Source: Methanoculleus sp.
GTDB lineage: Archaea; Halobacteriota; Methanomicrobia; Methanomicrobiales; Methanomicrobiaceae
Direction: 5' to 3'
Assembly (NCBI GenBank): GCA_011045995.1
Contig: DSBQ01000052.1
Location: forward strand, 1 to 64,000
Length of the DNA: 64,000 bases
Numbering within the stretch: position 1 is the first letter of the stretch; the number at the start of each line of letters is the position of its first letter. The position numbers were made by a program, and so were the translations under genes. Below are positions 45,576 through 54,476 of this stretch, piece after piece. The notes under the pieces were generated by a model. It was given only the letters and a program-made list of their open reading frames with translations, had not been told where the DNA came from and ran no database searches.

Positions 45576-46340
45576 ATGAAGCGGAATCACCCTGCATTCC
45601 TGAGTGCAGCACTCTGCCTTGCGATGGTTCCCGGTGTACAGGCACTGGATTCGTCACATGTCTATACTGCACTGAGCCAAAACCAGTACCTGACGATTGC
45701 AGCCGCAGGTTTCGTTCTCTTTGCAATATTTGTCGGTGTCCTCTACCTAGTAGGGTCACGCAATGCCGTCAGAACAAAGATGAATCCTACCCTTCGCCCG
45801 ATCTTCGGCATCCTTGCGGTCCTGTATCTTTTGACCGGGACCCTCCTGCTGTTCATTGCAGGTATCGTTCTCATTGAACCATTTGTCGAAAATCAGCCAT
45901 TTAGTGATATCGTTGCAAACTTCGCGTATTTCTTCCCCAACCTGGTATTTGGCATCATCGTTACGGGAGCGCTCGGCCTTCTCCTGTATCTTGCAGGGAT
46001 TTACACCGTCCTGATGATCAAGGATACCTCCGATGCAAAAGACGCACGCCGGAAAGATTACCGTATCCAGCAGTCGGGGGAGATAGACGAGGAGACCGCC
46101 ATCAGGCAACCCTTCTCCAACCTCAGCTACCGCGTGGTGACATGGGAGACGGGCGAGCCTCTGGTGGACGGCAAAGTCAATCTTGAAAGCAAGAATGGCG
46201 TTCTTGTCATGGTCAAATATACCGATTTCCAGGGAGACGTACACTTCGGGAAACTCAAGGGAACCAATGACGACTATTACCCGTATGCTGATGGGGACAA
46301 GGACCGGGAAAAATACCGCATTATTACCACTTCTACGTAG
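45576..46340 (+). CDS. Integral membrane protein with extracytoplasmic or cytoplasmic C-domain, unknown
   Basis: 254 residues from the ATG at 45576. A cleavable or anchoring signal ([20 protein letters not shown]) is followed by helices at [41 protein letters not shown] and [20 protein letters not shown]. The last 90 residues are hydrophilic and beta-rich ([35 protein letters not shown]), similar to a carboxypeptidase-regulatory-like fold. No family recognised. The tail overlaps the convergent DNA ligase gene by eight bases. Confidence 0.65.
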   Translation: MKRNHPAFLSAALCLAMVPGVQALDSSHVYTALSQNQYLTIAAAGFVLFAIFVGVLYLVGSRNAVRTKMNPTLRPIFGILAVLYLLTGTLLLFIAGIVLIEPFVENQPFSDIVANFAYFFPNLVFGIIVTGALGLLLYLAGIYTVLMIKDTSDAKDARRKDYRIQQSGEIDEETAIRQPFSNLSYRVVTWETGEPLVDGKVNLESKNGVLVMVKYTDFQGDVHFGKLKGTNDDYYPYADGDKDREKYRIITTST

Positions 46341-47967
46341 ATGACTGCCGGGCGAACCGTTCTTTGATAAGGGCGAGGGATTCCACCTCGTCAACTCCCT
46401 TGTCATCCCTTATCCTGATGAGACGGGGGAACCGCAGGGCATAGCCGCCCTCGTAATTCGGGCTCTTCTGGATCTCGGCATATCCTACCTCAAAAACCAC
46501 TTCAGGTTCGAAATATACGGTTTTTCCTTTTGATGAGATGACCTTGTCCTTCAGGAGTTCATAAGCCTCTGCAAGCATATCATCGGAAAACCCGGTGGCA
46601 ACCTTGGAAACCGGAATCAGTTCTCCTTCATGAATACAGGCGAGGAGGAAGGAGCCGAAGAGGTTCGCCCGCCGCCCCTCGCCCCACTCGGCCCCGATGA
46701 CGGCCAGATCAATCGTATCCACCGCGGGTTTGATTTTAATCCAGTCCTTGCCCCGCACTCCCGGAGTGTACCCGGACGAGGGGACCTTGATCATAATCCC
46801 TTCATGACCTTCTTCCAGGGCGCCACGATAAAACGCCTCAATCTCCCCTGCATCACCACTGACCAGCTGGGGTGCGACGAAGTCCTCCACCGCCTTCTCG
46901 AGACGTTTCCTGCGCTCTTCAAACGGGAGATCAATAAGGGTTTCCCCGTCGATCCATATAATGTCAAAGACGTTCGGGACGAGGGAGATCTCCTCGATAT
47001 GCGACGCGACATCGTGTTTTCTCCTGAACCGGCGCAGCACATACTGGAACGGCAGCGGCCGCCCGTCCTTCACCGCAATGACCTCACCGTCAAGAATGAT
47101 GTCATGGGACGTTGCAGCGGCGAGCATCGCCACCACATCAGGTATCGCGTCTGTCACCTCCTCCAGTTTGCGGGAATACATCCTGCAGACGCCATCTTTT
47201 TTATGGAACTGGAACCTTGTCCCGTCGTATTTGTATTCCGCGGCAAGATACTCCGTCTCCTCAAGCATTGCGGCAATCGTCCCCTGCTTGGCGAGCATCA
47301 TCTTCACCGGGCGGAAGAGTTCGACCTGCACCGCCGCGAGCGCATCCGGCCCCTTTCGGGCAAGAAGCGCCACCTCACCGAGATCGTTTGCCGCCTGATA
47401 GGCATGCTCGACCAGTTCTGCGGAAACGCCGAAGGCTCCTGCAACCGCATCCCGCATGGTGCCCTCCCCTATGCCGATACGCAGTTCCCCGAGCATCAGC
47501 CGGGCAAGATACCGCCCTTCAAGCGGAGACGCATTGCCAAAGAGGCGCCTGACCACCCGGAGCTTCTCCTTCTGTGAGCGTGAACCTTCGGTGCGCGCAA
47601 TCACAACAAAATCCCCATAGACCTCTCCCAGGGTGAGGGGCGTCGTGAAAAACGAGGTCTGCTCCTTTCTTGCCAGCAGGTGCTCCACCGCACGGCCGGG
47701 ATCTCCCGCCGTGTTCACTTCCCTGACAACGGCATCACGGTCCTTTCCCGCCACATACGCGACGGCGTCATAGACATGGTTCGGCCCGATGCCGATCTTC
47801 TCCTGGCTCCAGTCGGGAAAGATGCGCCCCATAAGGAACCGTATCAGCACCGGAAGATCCGGTTCGTCCGCCGCCTCCAGGACGTCGCGGACGATGGAGG
47901 TCATATCGATACGCCCGGGAACATCTTCAAGGCGGCTGCATATGGTGGCAAATTCTGTAAAATCCAT
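46333..47967 (-). CDS. lig: ATP-dependent DNA ligase
   Basis: 544 residues. It joins Okazaki fragments and repair nicks using ATP. Domain order: N-terminal DNA-binding domain (about 1-215, with [21 protein letters not shown]), adenylation domain with [13 protein letters not shown] and nucleotidyl Lys246, motif III region [10 protein letters not shown], motif [28 protein letters not shown] with conserved Lys residues, and an OB domain ending [20 protein letters not shown]. The usual archaeal length is about 550-600. No PIP box is evident at the end. Confidence 0.95.
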   Translation of the reverse strand: MDFTEFATICSRLEDVPGRIDMTSIVRDVLEAADEPDLPVLIRFLMGRIFPDWSQEKIGIGPNHVYDAVAYVAGKDRDAVVREVNTAGDPGRAVEHLLARKEQTSFFTTPLTLGEVYGDFVVIARTEGSRSQKEKLRVVRRLFGNASPLEGRYLARLMLGELRIGIGEGTMRDAVAGAFGVSAELVEHAYQAANDLGEVALLARKGPDALAAVQVELFRPVKMMLAKQGTIAAMLEETEYLAAEYKYDGTRFQFHKKDGVCRMYSRKLEEVTDAIPDVVAMLAAATSHDIILDGEVIAVKDGRPLPFQYVLRRFRRKHDVASHIEEISLVPNVFDIIWIDGETLIDLPFEERRKRLEKAVEDFVAPQLVSGDAGEIEAFYRGALEEGHEGIMIKVPSSGYTPGVRGKDWIKIKPAVDTIDLAVIGAEWGEGRRANLFGSFLLACIHEGELIPVSKVATGFSDDMLAEAYELLKDKVISSKGKTVYFEPEVVFEVGYAEIQKSPNYEGGYALRFPRLIRIRDDKGVDEVESLALIKERFARQSST

Positions 47968-47972
47968 GCTCT

Positions 47973-48749
47973 TTACACCTCAAACGAATCGGAGATCGTA
48001 TGCTGCCGCGCCACAGCGACCTGCTGGTTGCCGGCATAGAGTCCCAAGCCTTCGTGAGCGGTGGCAAGGGCCTTTTCCGGCGTATTGTTCTCCTCGCTCA
48101 GGTGGGCAAGCACAACGTGGGAGAGATCAGCGCAGAGGTGCCTCAGCACTGCCGCGGCGGCCGGATTTGAGAGATGGCCCCGTTTCGTATCGGCAATTCT
48201 TCGTTTCAGAAATGCCGGGTAGCGCCCTTCGACGAGCATCACCGGGCAGTGGTTGCTCTCGAGAATCACCGCATCACACCGCCGGAGATACGCGAGCATG
48301 GCAGGGGTCACCATGCCCGTGTCCGTGCAGACGCCAAGGGTCACGTCGCCTTCACGGATACAGAACCCCGACGGCTCGGCCGCATCATGGGAGGTGTGAA
48401 AGGTGGTCACCGTAAAATCGCCGCATGCCACCCCCTCACCGTGAGCCATTGGATGCAACTTCAGGGCACCGGGTTTTTTCAGGGTCGGCGCAAGACCCGA
48501 GAGCGTCCCCTTTGTCCCGTGGACCGCCACGCCACTTCCCCGGCAGAAGACATCCACTCCCCTGATATGGTCTGAATGCTCATGCGTCAGAAAAAGGCCT
48601 TCCACATCGCCGGCATCGGCACCCGCCTCTGCCATCCGGCGCCGGATGTCGCGGTTGGAGATGCCTGCATCGATGAGAATGGTGCCGGACCCCCCCTCGA
48701 CGCAGATACAGTTCCCCTTGCTCCCGCTTGCAAGGACCGTGATCTTCAT
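47973..48749 (-). CDS. Metallo-beta-lactamase-fold hydrolase (YycJ/WalJ-like)
   Basis: 258 residues. The HxHxDH zinc site is [12 protein letters not shown]; further ligands lie in [18 protein letters not shown] and [29 protein letters not shown] at the start is typical of the YycJ/PhnP-like single-domain group, possibly nuclease or phosphodiesterase. A TATA-like TATAATA about 31 bases upstream of the ATG suggests a very short leader. It directly precedes the ligase, so may be cotranscribed. Upstream of it begins the foreign island. Confidence 0.85.
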   Translation of the reverse strand: MKITVLASGSKGNCICVEGGSGTILIDAGISNRDIRRRMAEAGADAGDVEGLFLTHEHSDHIRGVDVFCRGSGVAVHGTKGTLSGLAPTLKKPGALKLHPMAHGEGVACGDFTVTTFHTSHDAAEPSGFCIREGDVTLGVCTDTGMVTPAMLAYLRRCDAVILESNHCPVMLVEGRYPAFLKRRIADTKRGHLSNPAAAAVLRHLCADLSHVVLAHLSEENNTPEKALATAHEGLGLYAGNQQVAVARQHTISDSFEV

Positions 48750-48775
48750 TGGTCAGTATGTTGTCTCCCGGACGG

Positions 48776-48783
48776 TATTATAC
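48776..48783 (-). promoter_or_regulatory. TATA box of the metallo-hydrolase gene
   Basis: Minus strand TATAATA about 31 bases from the ATG at 48749; consistent with near-leaderless transcription. The rest of 48784-48954 holds nothing I can recognise. Confidence 0.4.
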
Positions 48784-48954
48784 ATCCCCATCTGTCCCCA
48801 TGGCGGGATTCTTACGGGGAGGCTGCCCGGGAGGTACCTTCCCTGCCCTGCCTGTAGGTATGCTGACTTCCTGCTGCCTGCAGCATGACGAATGCTCATA
48901 AGGACACTGAACATTCTGGGAGGAGGAGGAGCCGAAAGGTTGCCCCTATTTTCA

Positions 48955-49279
48955 TTATCCGGCATTGGGTGTGATGTATTCCACCGCCACCCCTGCCGTG
49001 TATCTACTGGTACACTGGCTGATAAGGCCTTTACCTCCGGCGTGTCATGTACGCCGATAAAATTATCGTAGAATTCAAGCTGTTGCATCCTGTTCTTCCC
49101 TAAGCCCGTGCTTGATGAACAACAATCTTTTCCACAAGCTCATTGAGGATAGGCAGGGTAAGCTCCTGAATATCGGTATACTTCTTCACCGTCCGCAGAA
49201 AACCGGCCACGCTGTGCCTGTGCCGCTCCTGTGCATCAATCTCCGCTTGCAGGGCGGAGATTTTCTTTTTGAGGGCACC
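48955..49279 (-). pseudogene. C-terminal remnant of a serine site-specific recombinase
   Basis: On the minus strand, three stops at 49280-49288 are followed by GALKKKISALQAEIDAQERH and FLRTVKKYTDIQELTLPIL, then ELVEKIVVHQAR, the coiled end of Firmicutes-type large serine recombinases (resolvase plus recombinase, DUF4368 C-terminus). A one-base loss then shifts frame into GKNRMQQLEFYDNFIGV and ALSASVPVDTRQG; a second one-base loss shifts to VAVEYITPNAG and a stop. The original would read HQARGLGKNRMQQLEFY and DTRQGVAVEYIT. The resolvase catalytic domain is missing. It is the trace of a mobile element. Confidence 0.75.
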
Positions 49280-49306
49280 TTATTACTAATCAGAAATTCA
49301 GATGGA

Positions 49307-50134
49307 TTAGGAAAAAAACCTTATCCTGTCTTTATCCGTGGGAATTCCATTAACTACTTGTTGCCACTCACCATCCTGGAATACTTCGTACCGTTCAAAA
49401 GCGCAAGGCAATCCGTTTGCAGCAGCTATGTCACTGCTATCCATGAGCTGAAAATGCAGATGTGGAGCAAAGGAGTTTCCTGAATGACCCACTCTGCCAA
49501 TAACTTCACCTTTTTTTACACTCTGACCAACGGTAACCTGAATAGACCCTGTTTGAAGATGGACAAGCGCAGCATATACATTGTCGCCACATTCCATGAT
49601 GATGTAGTTGCCGGCAACTGATTGCACGTCGTCTTTACCCGGATCGAAAAAATGAGCATTTTTATAGGCGTTAGACAAATCTGAAAGCAAATTCGTCCGT
49701 TCTCGTTCTTTATAACCATCCTCTGCCTGGACAACGATCCCGTCGCAAGGTGCATATACTTCTTGGCCCCAGCAATAATATTCGTTTAAGGGAACCCCAA
49801 ACAGAAGATATTGCGGCACGCTAACGCGATATGCGGGCCAGCCCTTTCTTTCCCAATCCACTTGTATAAAGTCATAAGCATATCTTGTCCCTAACTGGTC
49901 TGTGCCGTGGCTCGGAATTTTTGTTCCCGGAGTGTTGGGAGCGAGCCATTCTCCCCTCAGAGGAAACTCTACAATTATCAGCTCACGCGCTTCAATCATC
50001 TCATTACTCCTGTCCGTCCATTCGTTACCCACATTATTGAAAAGGACTAGTGCTACAAGGGCAAGTATTAGTACGATACTGATGCGTAGAGGCAGGTGAT
50101 TTTTCCCATTCCACACTGCAAATCGCATTTCCAA
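49307..50134 (-). CDS. Membrane-anchored M23-family metallopeptidase
   Basis: 275 residues. One N-terminal anchor helix (LRISIVLILALVALVLFNNV), then an extracytoplasmic domain of the LytM/peptidase M23 type: GTDQLGTRYAYDF (zinc His/Asp region starting SHGTDQ), VYAPCDGIVVQAEDG, NYIIMECGDNVYAALVHL, GQSVKKGEVIGRVGHSGNS and the PHLHFQLMD zinc motif. Bacterial members cut peptidoglycan; this host should have no murein, so the target is unclear. The DNA is AT-richer than the surroundings and lies next to the recombinase remnant, both signs of transfer, probably from Firmicutes. Confidence 0.8.
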   Translation of the reverse strand: MEMRFAVWNGKNHLPLRISIVLILALVALVLFNNVGNEWTDRSNEMIEARELIIVEFPLRGEWLAPNTPGTKIPSHGTDQLGTRYAYDFIQVDWERKGWPAYRVSVPQYLLFGVPLNEYYCWGQEVYAPCDGIVVQAEDGYKERERTNLLSDLSNAYKNAHFFDPGKDDVQSVAGNYIIMECGDNVYAALVHLQTGSIQVTVGQSVKKGEVIGRVGHSGNSFAPHLHFQLMDSSDIAAANGLPCAFERYEVFQDGEWQQVVNGIPTDKDRIRFFS

Positions 50135-50139
50135 ACCCC

Positions 50140-50349
50140 TTATTCACTGCCTGACGTATAGAAAATGTTTTTAAGTTCGTCAGAGCATTCGTCAGATGTT
50201 GCAATGATATGTTCATAATCCTGATTTGAAGCGTGCGAATATCTAATATCGTCCAATATCTGATGAGTAAAACCAATTTTAGCCCAAAGGATAAACGACC
50301 TGCACTTTTCACTATCCAAACCAGCTCCAGACTTAGAAACATCAATCAT
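50140..50349 (-). CDS. Orphan small ORF in the foreign island
   Basis: 69 residues (MIDVSKSGAGLDSEKCRSFI at the start, HQILDDIRYSHASNQDYEHI in the centre), in the same AT-richer composition as the peptidase that starts five bases after its stop. No ribosome site precedes the ATG and the frame stays open upstream into the next gene, so it is likely the 3' end of a larger foreign gene cut by the insertion. No family recognised. Confidence 0.4.
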   Translation of the reverse strand: MIDVSKSGAGLDSEKCRSFILWAKIGFTHQILDDIRYSHASNQDYEHIIATSDECSDELKNIFYTSGSE

Positions 50350-50350
50350 A

Positions 50351-51190
50351 TCAAATATTTGATGGTCGCAGCAGGGAGGACTGCTCCGCCCGTATGATTG
50401 TCCCGACATCTTCGCCTGCAAGCGCCTTCGTGAGGGTTCCCGGAACATGCCCATTGATCACACGGACTGCCCGGATATTCTTGGAGCTTGGGAGAAGTTC
50501 CACCACCTTGCGCTCGAGAACCATGTCATCCAAATTCAGGTCAAGCAGTTCACATGCCGTAATATCGGCGATGAGATCGGCATCGGGATTGACAAACGGG
50601 TTTTCCGCGAAGAGGCCGTCGACATTCTTCACCAGGATACAGCTCTTTGCCCCGAGGACCTCGGCCGCGAGGTATGCCCCTGTATCCGTACGGTGCTGGG
50701 GGATCATGCTCCCCTTCGTCGGTTCTTCGAACAGACCGTACGGTGGTGTACCGGGCATCACCGGAATCAGCCCCATCTTCATGAGCATTGGAATATCCAT
50801 GATATCGTCCGGGGAGATCTGCACACCTCCGCAGTCCGAAAGAAGGGTGGCAACCATCATCGCATTCTGCTTGGATATCTGACCGGAAAGTTCCGACAGG
50901 ATACCCGTGGGCATCCCGAGGTCGATCCCGACATCCATCACATGCCGGACCCGGACTCCGCCCCCGACGACAAGGAGCATCGGATGGGTCTTTGCAAGCC
51001 CCGTGATCTCTTCCAGAAGTGGCAGGAGCACCTCAGATCCGAAATCCACCGTGCCATGCCCCCCGATCTTCACCACATTGAGGTCTGGGGCAATCCTGAC
51101 CTGGCTGAGAACTTCGGACCCGTATTTCATTGACTTTCGAACCAGGGTCTCCCCCTGAAATCTGTTGGCCAGCTCCCGTCGCTTCTTCAT
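50351..51190 (-). CDS. Molybdenum-storage-protein-like amino acid kinase family protein
   Basis: 279 residues of the amino-acid-kinase fold (UMP kinase relatives). VVKIGGHGTVDFG opens the fold, then LLVVGGGVRVRHVMDVGIDL, SDCGGVQISPDD, MPGTPPYGLFEEPTKGSMIP and DTGAYLAAEVLGAKSCILVKNVDGLF. The long PYGLFE/RTDTGAYL segments match MosA/MosB, which store molybdate or tungstate as oxo clusters with ATP, better than PyrH. It faces a molybdate permease and wtpABC, which supports that reading. The final ten residues (QSSLLRPSNI) follow the usual family end GTIIRAE and may come from inserted DNA. Confidence 0.75.
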   Translation of the reverse strand: MKKRRELANRFQGETLVRKSMKYGSEVLSQVRIAPDLNVVKIGGHGTVDFGSEVLLPLLEEITGLAKTHPMLLVVGGGVRVRHVMDVGIDLGMPTGILSELSGQISKQNAMMVATLLSDCGGVQISPDDIMDIPMLMKMGLIPVMPGTPPYGLFEEPTKGSMIPQHRTDTGAYLAAEVLGAKSCILVKNVDGLFAENPFVNPDADLIADITACELLDLNLDDMVLERKVVELLPSSKNIRAVRVINGHVPGTLTKALAGEDVGTIIRAEQSSLLRPSNI

Positions 51191-51472
51191 GTTATCACTA
51201 CCTAAAAGGTTATACCAGAAAGATATAACTAGTGGCTCGACCAGCTGTTAGGCCAGTTGGTTCATCGGGCAGTGGATTAGTTGAAGGCTCCCTTTTCCCT
51301 GAAAACCCCCGTCATTAGTGAACGGCACCATTCCTTCCCATGATTCTGTCCGGGAAAAACGAAGAATGGCCGTAAACGTCCCTTGGCATAAGAAGAGATC
51401 GAAAAGAGCTTTTATATTTCAGGAGAGGATAATTGAGTTCACTGCCATAGTGGCAATCAAGAGGTGAAACGG
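51191..51472. other. Divergent intergenic region, Mo-storage-like gene and small ORF
   Basis: 282 bases. On the minus side, TTATACC and AGTTATATC lie 20-45 bases before the 51190 ATG as TATA candidates. On the plus side, TTTATATTT at about 51411-51419 precedes the 51473 gene. Between them, 51237-51300 contains imperfect inverted pieces (ACCAGCTGTTAGGCCAGTTGGT) but I see no clear RNA gene. Confidence 0.35.
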
Positions 51473-51688
51473 ATGAAAATTTACGTGCGAGCACGCCAGA
51501 AGGTCGGCGAGGGAGTAAAGCAGCCCAGGTACAGGGTTGTTGCCGTGACCGGGGACCAGGGAGACAAATTCAAGGTAGAGGCGACCCACTTCAGGAAAAC
51601 CGAACTTGAGGCAATCGCCGCAGACACCGGCGCAGAAATTGTCTGGCTCGAACCCATGTCCGAAGAAGAAAAAGGGAAGATGAAGTAA
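51473..51688 (+). CDS. Small conserved-looking protein, unknown
   Basis: 71 residues from the ATG at 51473, five bases after GAGGTG; the GTG at 51464 lies inside that site. MKIYVRARQKVGEGVKQPRY, then RVVAVTGDQGDKFKVEATHF and a Glu/Lys-rich end. Compact alpha/beta, charged and cytoplasmic, with a good promoter and ribosome site, so I take it as real. No family recognised. It lies in the molybdate/tungstate region but has no metal motif. Confidence 0.7.
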   Translation: MKIYVRARQKVGEGVKQPRYRVVAVTGDQGDKFKVEATHFRKTELEAIAADTGAEIVWLEPMSEEEKGKMK

Positions 51689-51751
51689 ACCACTTTTCCC
51701 TAACATCACCCCTCTATTTTATGGTTTTATACTCCCACGTATTATCATACA

Positions 51752-52144
51752 ATGGCAACTCTTGATGTGCCCCGCATCCTGTATGCTGCAGCCACGATTC
51801 TCATCCGGGAGGACCGGAGGCTTTCCGTCGAGTTCAGGGAAGGTGAAATCAGGATCAAATTCCCCACCACCCGCCGGCTTGCAGAGTATCTCAATGTGCC
51901 CCATTACTATGTCCTCCCGTATTTTTCGGAGATGGAGGAGAACAACATGATCCGGCGTGAGGAACGGGTGGGCATCTCGACCACGACGGCAGGGACCTCT
52001 TTGTTCTTTTCCATGCTCGACGAAAACCTGAAGGCATCTGCAGAAACACTCCTCGGCAGCGAAACCTTCGAGGCACTCGGTCTCCGGGCCCGGGCGTGTT
52101 CGGGGGAACAAAGAGAATCCCGGACAGCAGAGATATACAGATAA
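51752..52144 (+). CDS. Possible winged-helix regulator
   Basis: 130 residues. The middle (IKFPTTRRLAEYLNVPHYYV, then LPYFSEMEENNMIRREERVG, ISTTTAGTSLFF) has the helix-turn-helix and wing pattern of small archaeal transcription factors: a recognition-like helix RRLAEYLNVPHYYVLPYF followed by a beta-hairpin. The N-terminus ILIREDRRLSVEF has no known domain. It is between a molybdenum-storage-like gene and a molybdate permease, so it is a candidate metal-responsive regulator (inference). No named family recognised. Confidence 0.55.
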   Translation: MATLDVPRILYAAATILIREDRRLSVEFREGEIRIKFPTTRRLAEYLNVPHYYVLPYFSEMEENNMIRREERVGISTTTAGTSLFFSMLDENLKASAETLLGSETFEALGLRARACSGEQRESRTAEIYR

Positions 52145-52224
52145 GATCGGCAGGGACACGGAAGCACCGCACTGTCTTCCTGCACCCATACATGAATACG
52201 CAGATCTGCCACTGCTGAGAAAGG

Positions 52225-53364
52225 ATGAGATACATGGAGGGAAGCGACACAGGCACCACCCGTCTCCGGTTCAATTTCCGCGAGCTTGCCGGTTCAGTGG
52301 GTGATTTCGGCACCATCCTTCCCATCGTCCTGGGCGTAGCCCTCGTAACCGACCTCAATCTCAGCACCATGCTCTTCTTCTTCGGCGTCTGGTTTATCAT
52401 CGCCGGGCTCTATTACCGGCTTCCCATCCCTATAGAGCCGATGAAGGCCGTCGGGGCAATTGTAATTGCAGGCTCCCTCACCTCTGCCGAGGTGGCTGCA
52501 TCCGGTCTCGTCATCGGCATATTCTTCCTCATGGCAGGGCTCCTGAAAGGGATGGGCCGGCTTCGCAGCTACATTCCGCAGAGCGTTATCCGCGGCGTAC
52601 AGGGAGGCCTGGCCCTCATTCTCCTCAGGACAGCCGTGGGCTATGGCATGGACGATCTCCTTCCCTTTGCCATTGCAGTGCTGGTAATCATCGGGTTTTT
52701 CATGCTCGCACGAAGGACCCGTATCCCAGATGTCTCGGCGCTCCTCGTCATTGCCCTCGGATTTGCGGGGGGAATGTACCTTTATGGTATCCCGGAATTT
52801 ACCCTTCCGGCACTTCCCGTGTTTTCACTCCCTGCACTCTCCCTATACCCGCGGGTCACCTGGGACCTCGTCCTCCCCCAGATACCGCTCACGATTGCCA
52901 ACGCGATCCTTGCCACATCGCTCCTGACGATGGACCTCTTCAAACGTGAGGTGGAGCCGGACAGACTATCGGTGACCATCGGCCTGATGAACCTGGTCTC
53001 GGTCCCCTTCGGCGGCATGCCGATGTGCCACGGGGCAGGGGGCCTTGCCGCCCAGTACCACTTCGGAGCCCGGACAGGCGGGGCCAATGTGTATGCAGGC
53101 GTCATTCTCTTCGCCCTTGCCCTGCTCTTTGCATCCTCCGACATGCTCGCCCTCTTCCCGACGGGAATATTAGGGGCACTGCTGGTCTTTGTAGCGATGG
53201 AACTGGGGCGACACAGCCTGAAGACGGAGTCGTACCTGGTCTCCGTCACTATGGTCATCCTGGCATTCTTTACGGGCATGGCAGTCGCATTCGTCGTGGG
53301 CATCATCCTCGCATACGCGGTAGCATGGCATGCAAAACAAAGAGCAGCAGATGCTGAAAAATAA
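52225..53364 (+). CDS. MOT1-type molybdate/sulfate transporter
   Basis: 379 residues, about ten to twelve membrane helices, no STAS domain. RFNFRELAGSVGDFGTILPI and the second signature PFGGMPMCHGAGGLAAQYHFGARTGG are the two hallmarks of the MOT1 molybdate transporters in the SulP superfamily. It would import molybdate or tungstate for formylmethanofuran and formate dehydrogenases. ATG at 52225 or 52234. Next to wtpABC (convergent) and the storage-like protein: a second, independent uptake route for the same oxyanion. Confidence 0.87.
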   Translation: MRYMEGSDTGTTRLRFNFRELAGSVGDFGTILPIVLGVALVTDLNLSTMLFFFGVWFIIAGLYYRLPIPIEPMKAVGAIVIAGSLTSAEVAASGLVIGIFFLMAGLLKGMGRLRSYIPQSVIRGVQGGLALILLRTAVGYGMDDLLPFAIAVLVIIGFFMLARRTRIPDVSALLVIALGFAGGMYLYGIPEFTLPALPVFSLPALSLYPRVTWDLVLPQIPLTIANAILATSLLTMDLFKREVEPDRLSVTIGLMNLVSVPFGGMPMCHGAGGLAAQYHFGARTGGANVYAGVILFALALLFASSDMLALFPTGILGALLVFVAMELGRHSLKTESYLVSVTMVILAFFTGMAVAFVVGIILAYAVAWHAKQRAADAEK

Positions 53365-53387
53365 AAAAACATGTTCTGATTGCTCGT

Positions 53388-54476
53388 TCAGGAGGACTCG
53401 ACGGGATGTAGGGAGGGAGCTGCCACCACGGCATCCGGGGGGCACCAGAGGAAGACCTCCATCCCTTCCTTAAGGCCGTGCCGGATCACCTTGCTCCGGT
53501 GCACATCGGCAATCATGGGGGTAAATGGCGTCTCAAGTGTCATCCGGACCATCGCCCCGTCAGAGAGCATGGAGACGATTCTCCCGGAAAGGACATTCTC
53601 TTCCCGTCCGGCGGGAGGGGTGGGGGAGATGCGGATCTCATGCGCCCGGATACAGGCGGCAACCTTGTCCCCCTCCTTCAACCCCCGGTCCGGGGCACGC
53701 AGCCGGCACTTGCCAATGCGTATCGTCACATACCCGCCGGCGGTCCCGATCACCTCGCCGTCGAGGATATTTTCCATGCCGACAAACCTGGCGATCTCAC
53801 GGTACGGCGGTGCAGAGAAGATCTCTTCTCTCGTCCCTTCAGCGACGAGACGCCCGTCGATGATGACCGCCACCCTCGTCGCCAGCCGGAGGGCCTCCTC
53901 CCTCGAATGGCTCACGTGCACCACCGTCAGTCCATACTCCTCACGGATACGGGCAAGTTCGCGGGTGAAAAAGTCGCGGGTGATGGGGTCAAGTGCCGCA
54001 AGCGGTTCGTCGAGGAGAAGGACATCCGGTTCGACCACCAGTGCCCTGGCAAGGGCCACCCGCTGCTGCTCCCCGCCGCTCATCGTCCGTGGCAGGCGGT
54101 TTGCCAGGTTGGCGATACCGAAACGCTCCATTATCCTGCGGACCCGTTCTTTCACCTTTTCAGGGGAGACCTGCTGCATCTTCAGCCCGAACGAGATATT
54201 TTCCTCCACCGTCATATGCGGGAAAAGGGAGTAGTCCTGGTACATCAGCGAAATCCGCCGGTCTTCAGGGGGGGTGGTTCTGACATCTTTCTGCCGCAGG
54301 AGGATGCGCCCACCATCCGGGCTGTGAAGACCGGCGATCGCCTCCAGAAGAACGGTCTTTCCCGCCCCCGAAGGGCCGATGATGAAGAAATACTCACCAG
54401 TCCCGATATGGAGGGTTACATCCCTCAGGGAAAATTCGCCGAGCCGTAGAGATATGCCATCAAATTCTATCATCAT
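53388..54476 (-). CDS. wtpC: Tungstate/molybdate ABC transporter ATP-binding protein
   Basis: 362 residues. ATPase of the WtpABC importer. Walker A GPSGAGKTVLLEA, Q-loop LMYQDYSLFPHMTVEEN, signature TMSGGEQQRVALARAL, Walker B VLLLDEPLAALDP, H-loop VVHVSHSREEA. The C-terminal part (about 230-362) is a regulatory TOBE-like region with RIGKCRLRAPDRGL and VAACIRAHEIRI. It overlaps wtpB by 17 bases. ModC is the functional twin; the adjacent WtpA-type binding protein decides the name. Confidence 0.9.
   Translation of the reverse strand: MMIEFDGISLRLGEFSLRDVTLHIGTGEYFFIIGPSGAGKTVLLEAIAGLHSPDGGRILLRQKDVRTTPPEDRRISLMYQDYSLFPHMTVEENISFGLKMQQVSPEKVKERVRRIMERFGIANLANRLPRTMSGGEQQRVALARALVVEPDVLLLDEPLAALDPITRDFFTRELARIREEYGLTVVHVSHSREEALRLATRVAVIIDGRLVAEGTREEIFSAPPYREIARFVGMENILDGEVIGTAGGYVTIRIGKCRLRAPDRGLKEGDKVAACIRAHEIRISPTPPAGREENVLSGRIVSMLSDGAMVRMTLETPFTPMIADVHRSKVIRHGLKEGMEVFLWCPPDAVVAAPSLHPVESS

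Noticed and set aside
48753-49088. A 111-codon minus-strand ORF as a hypothetical gene
   Set aside because: Its first part is the frameshifted end of the serine recombinase; the rest is out of frame read-through.
51237-51300. A possible tRNA-like or small RNA between the Mo-storage-like gene and the 51473 gene
   Set aside because: Short inverted pieces only; no cloverleaf, no T-loop and no convincing stem.
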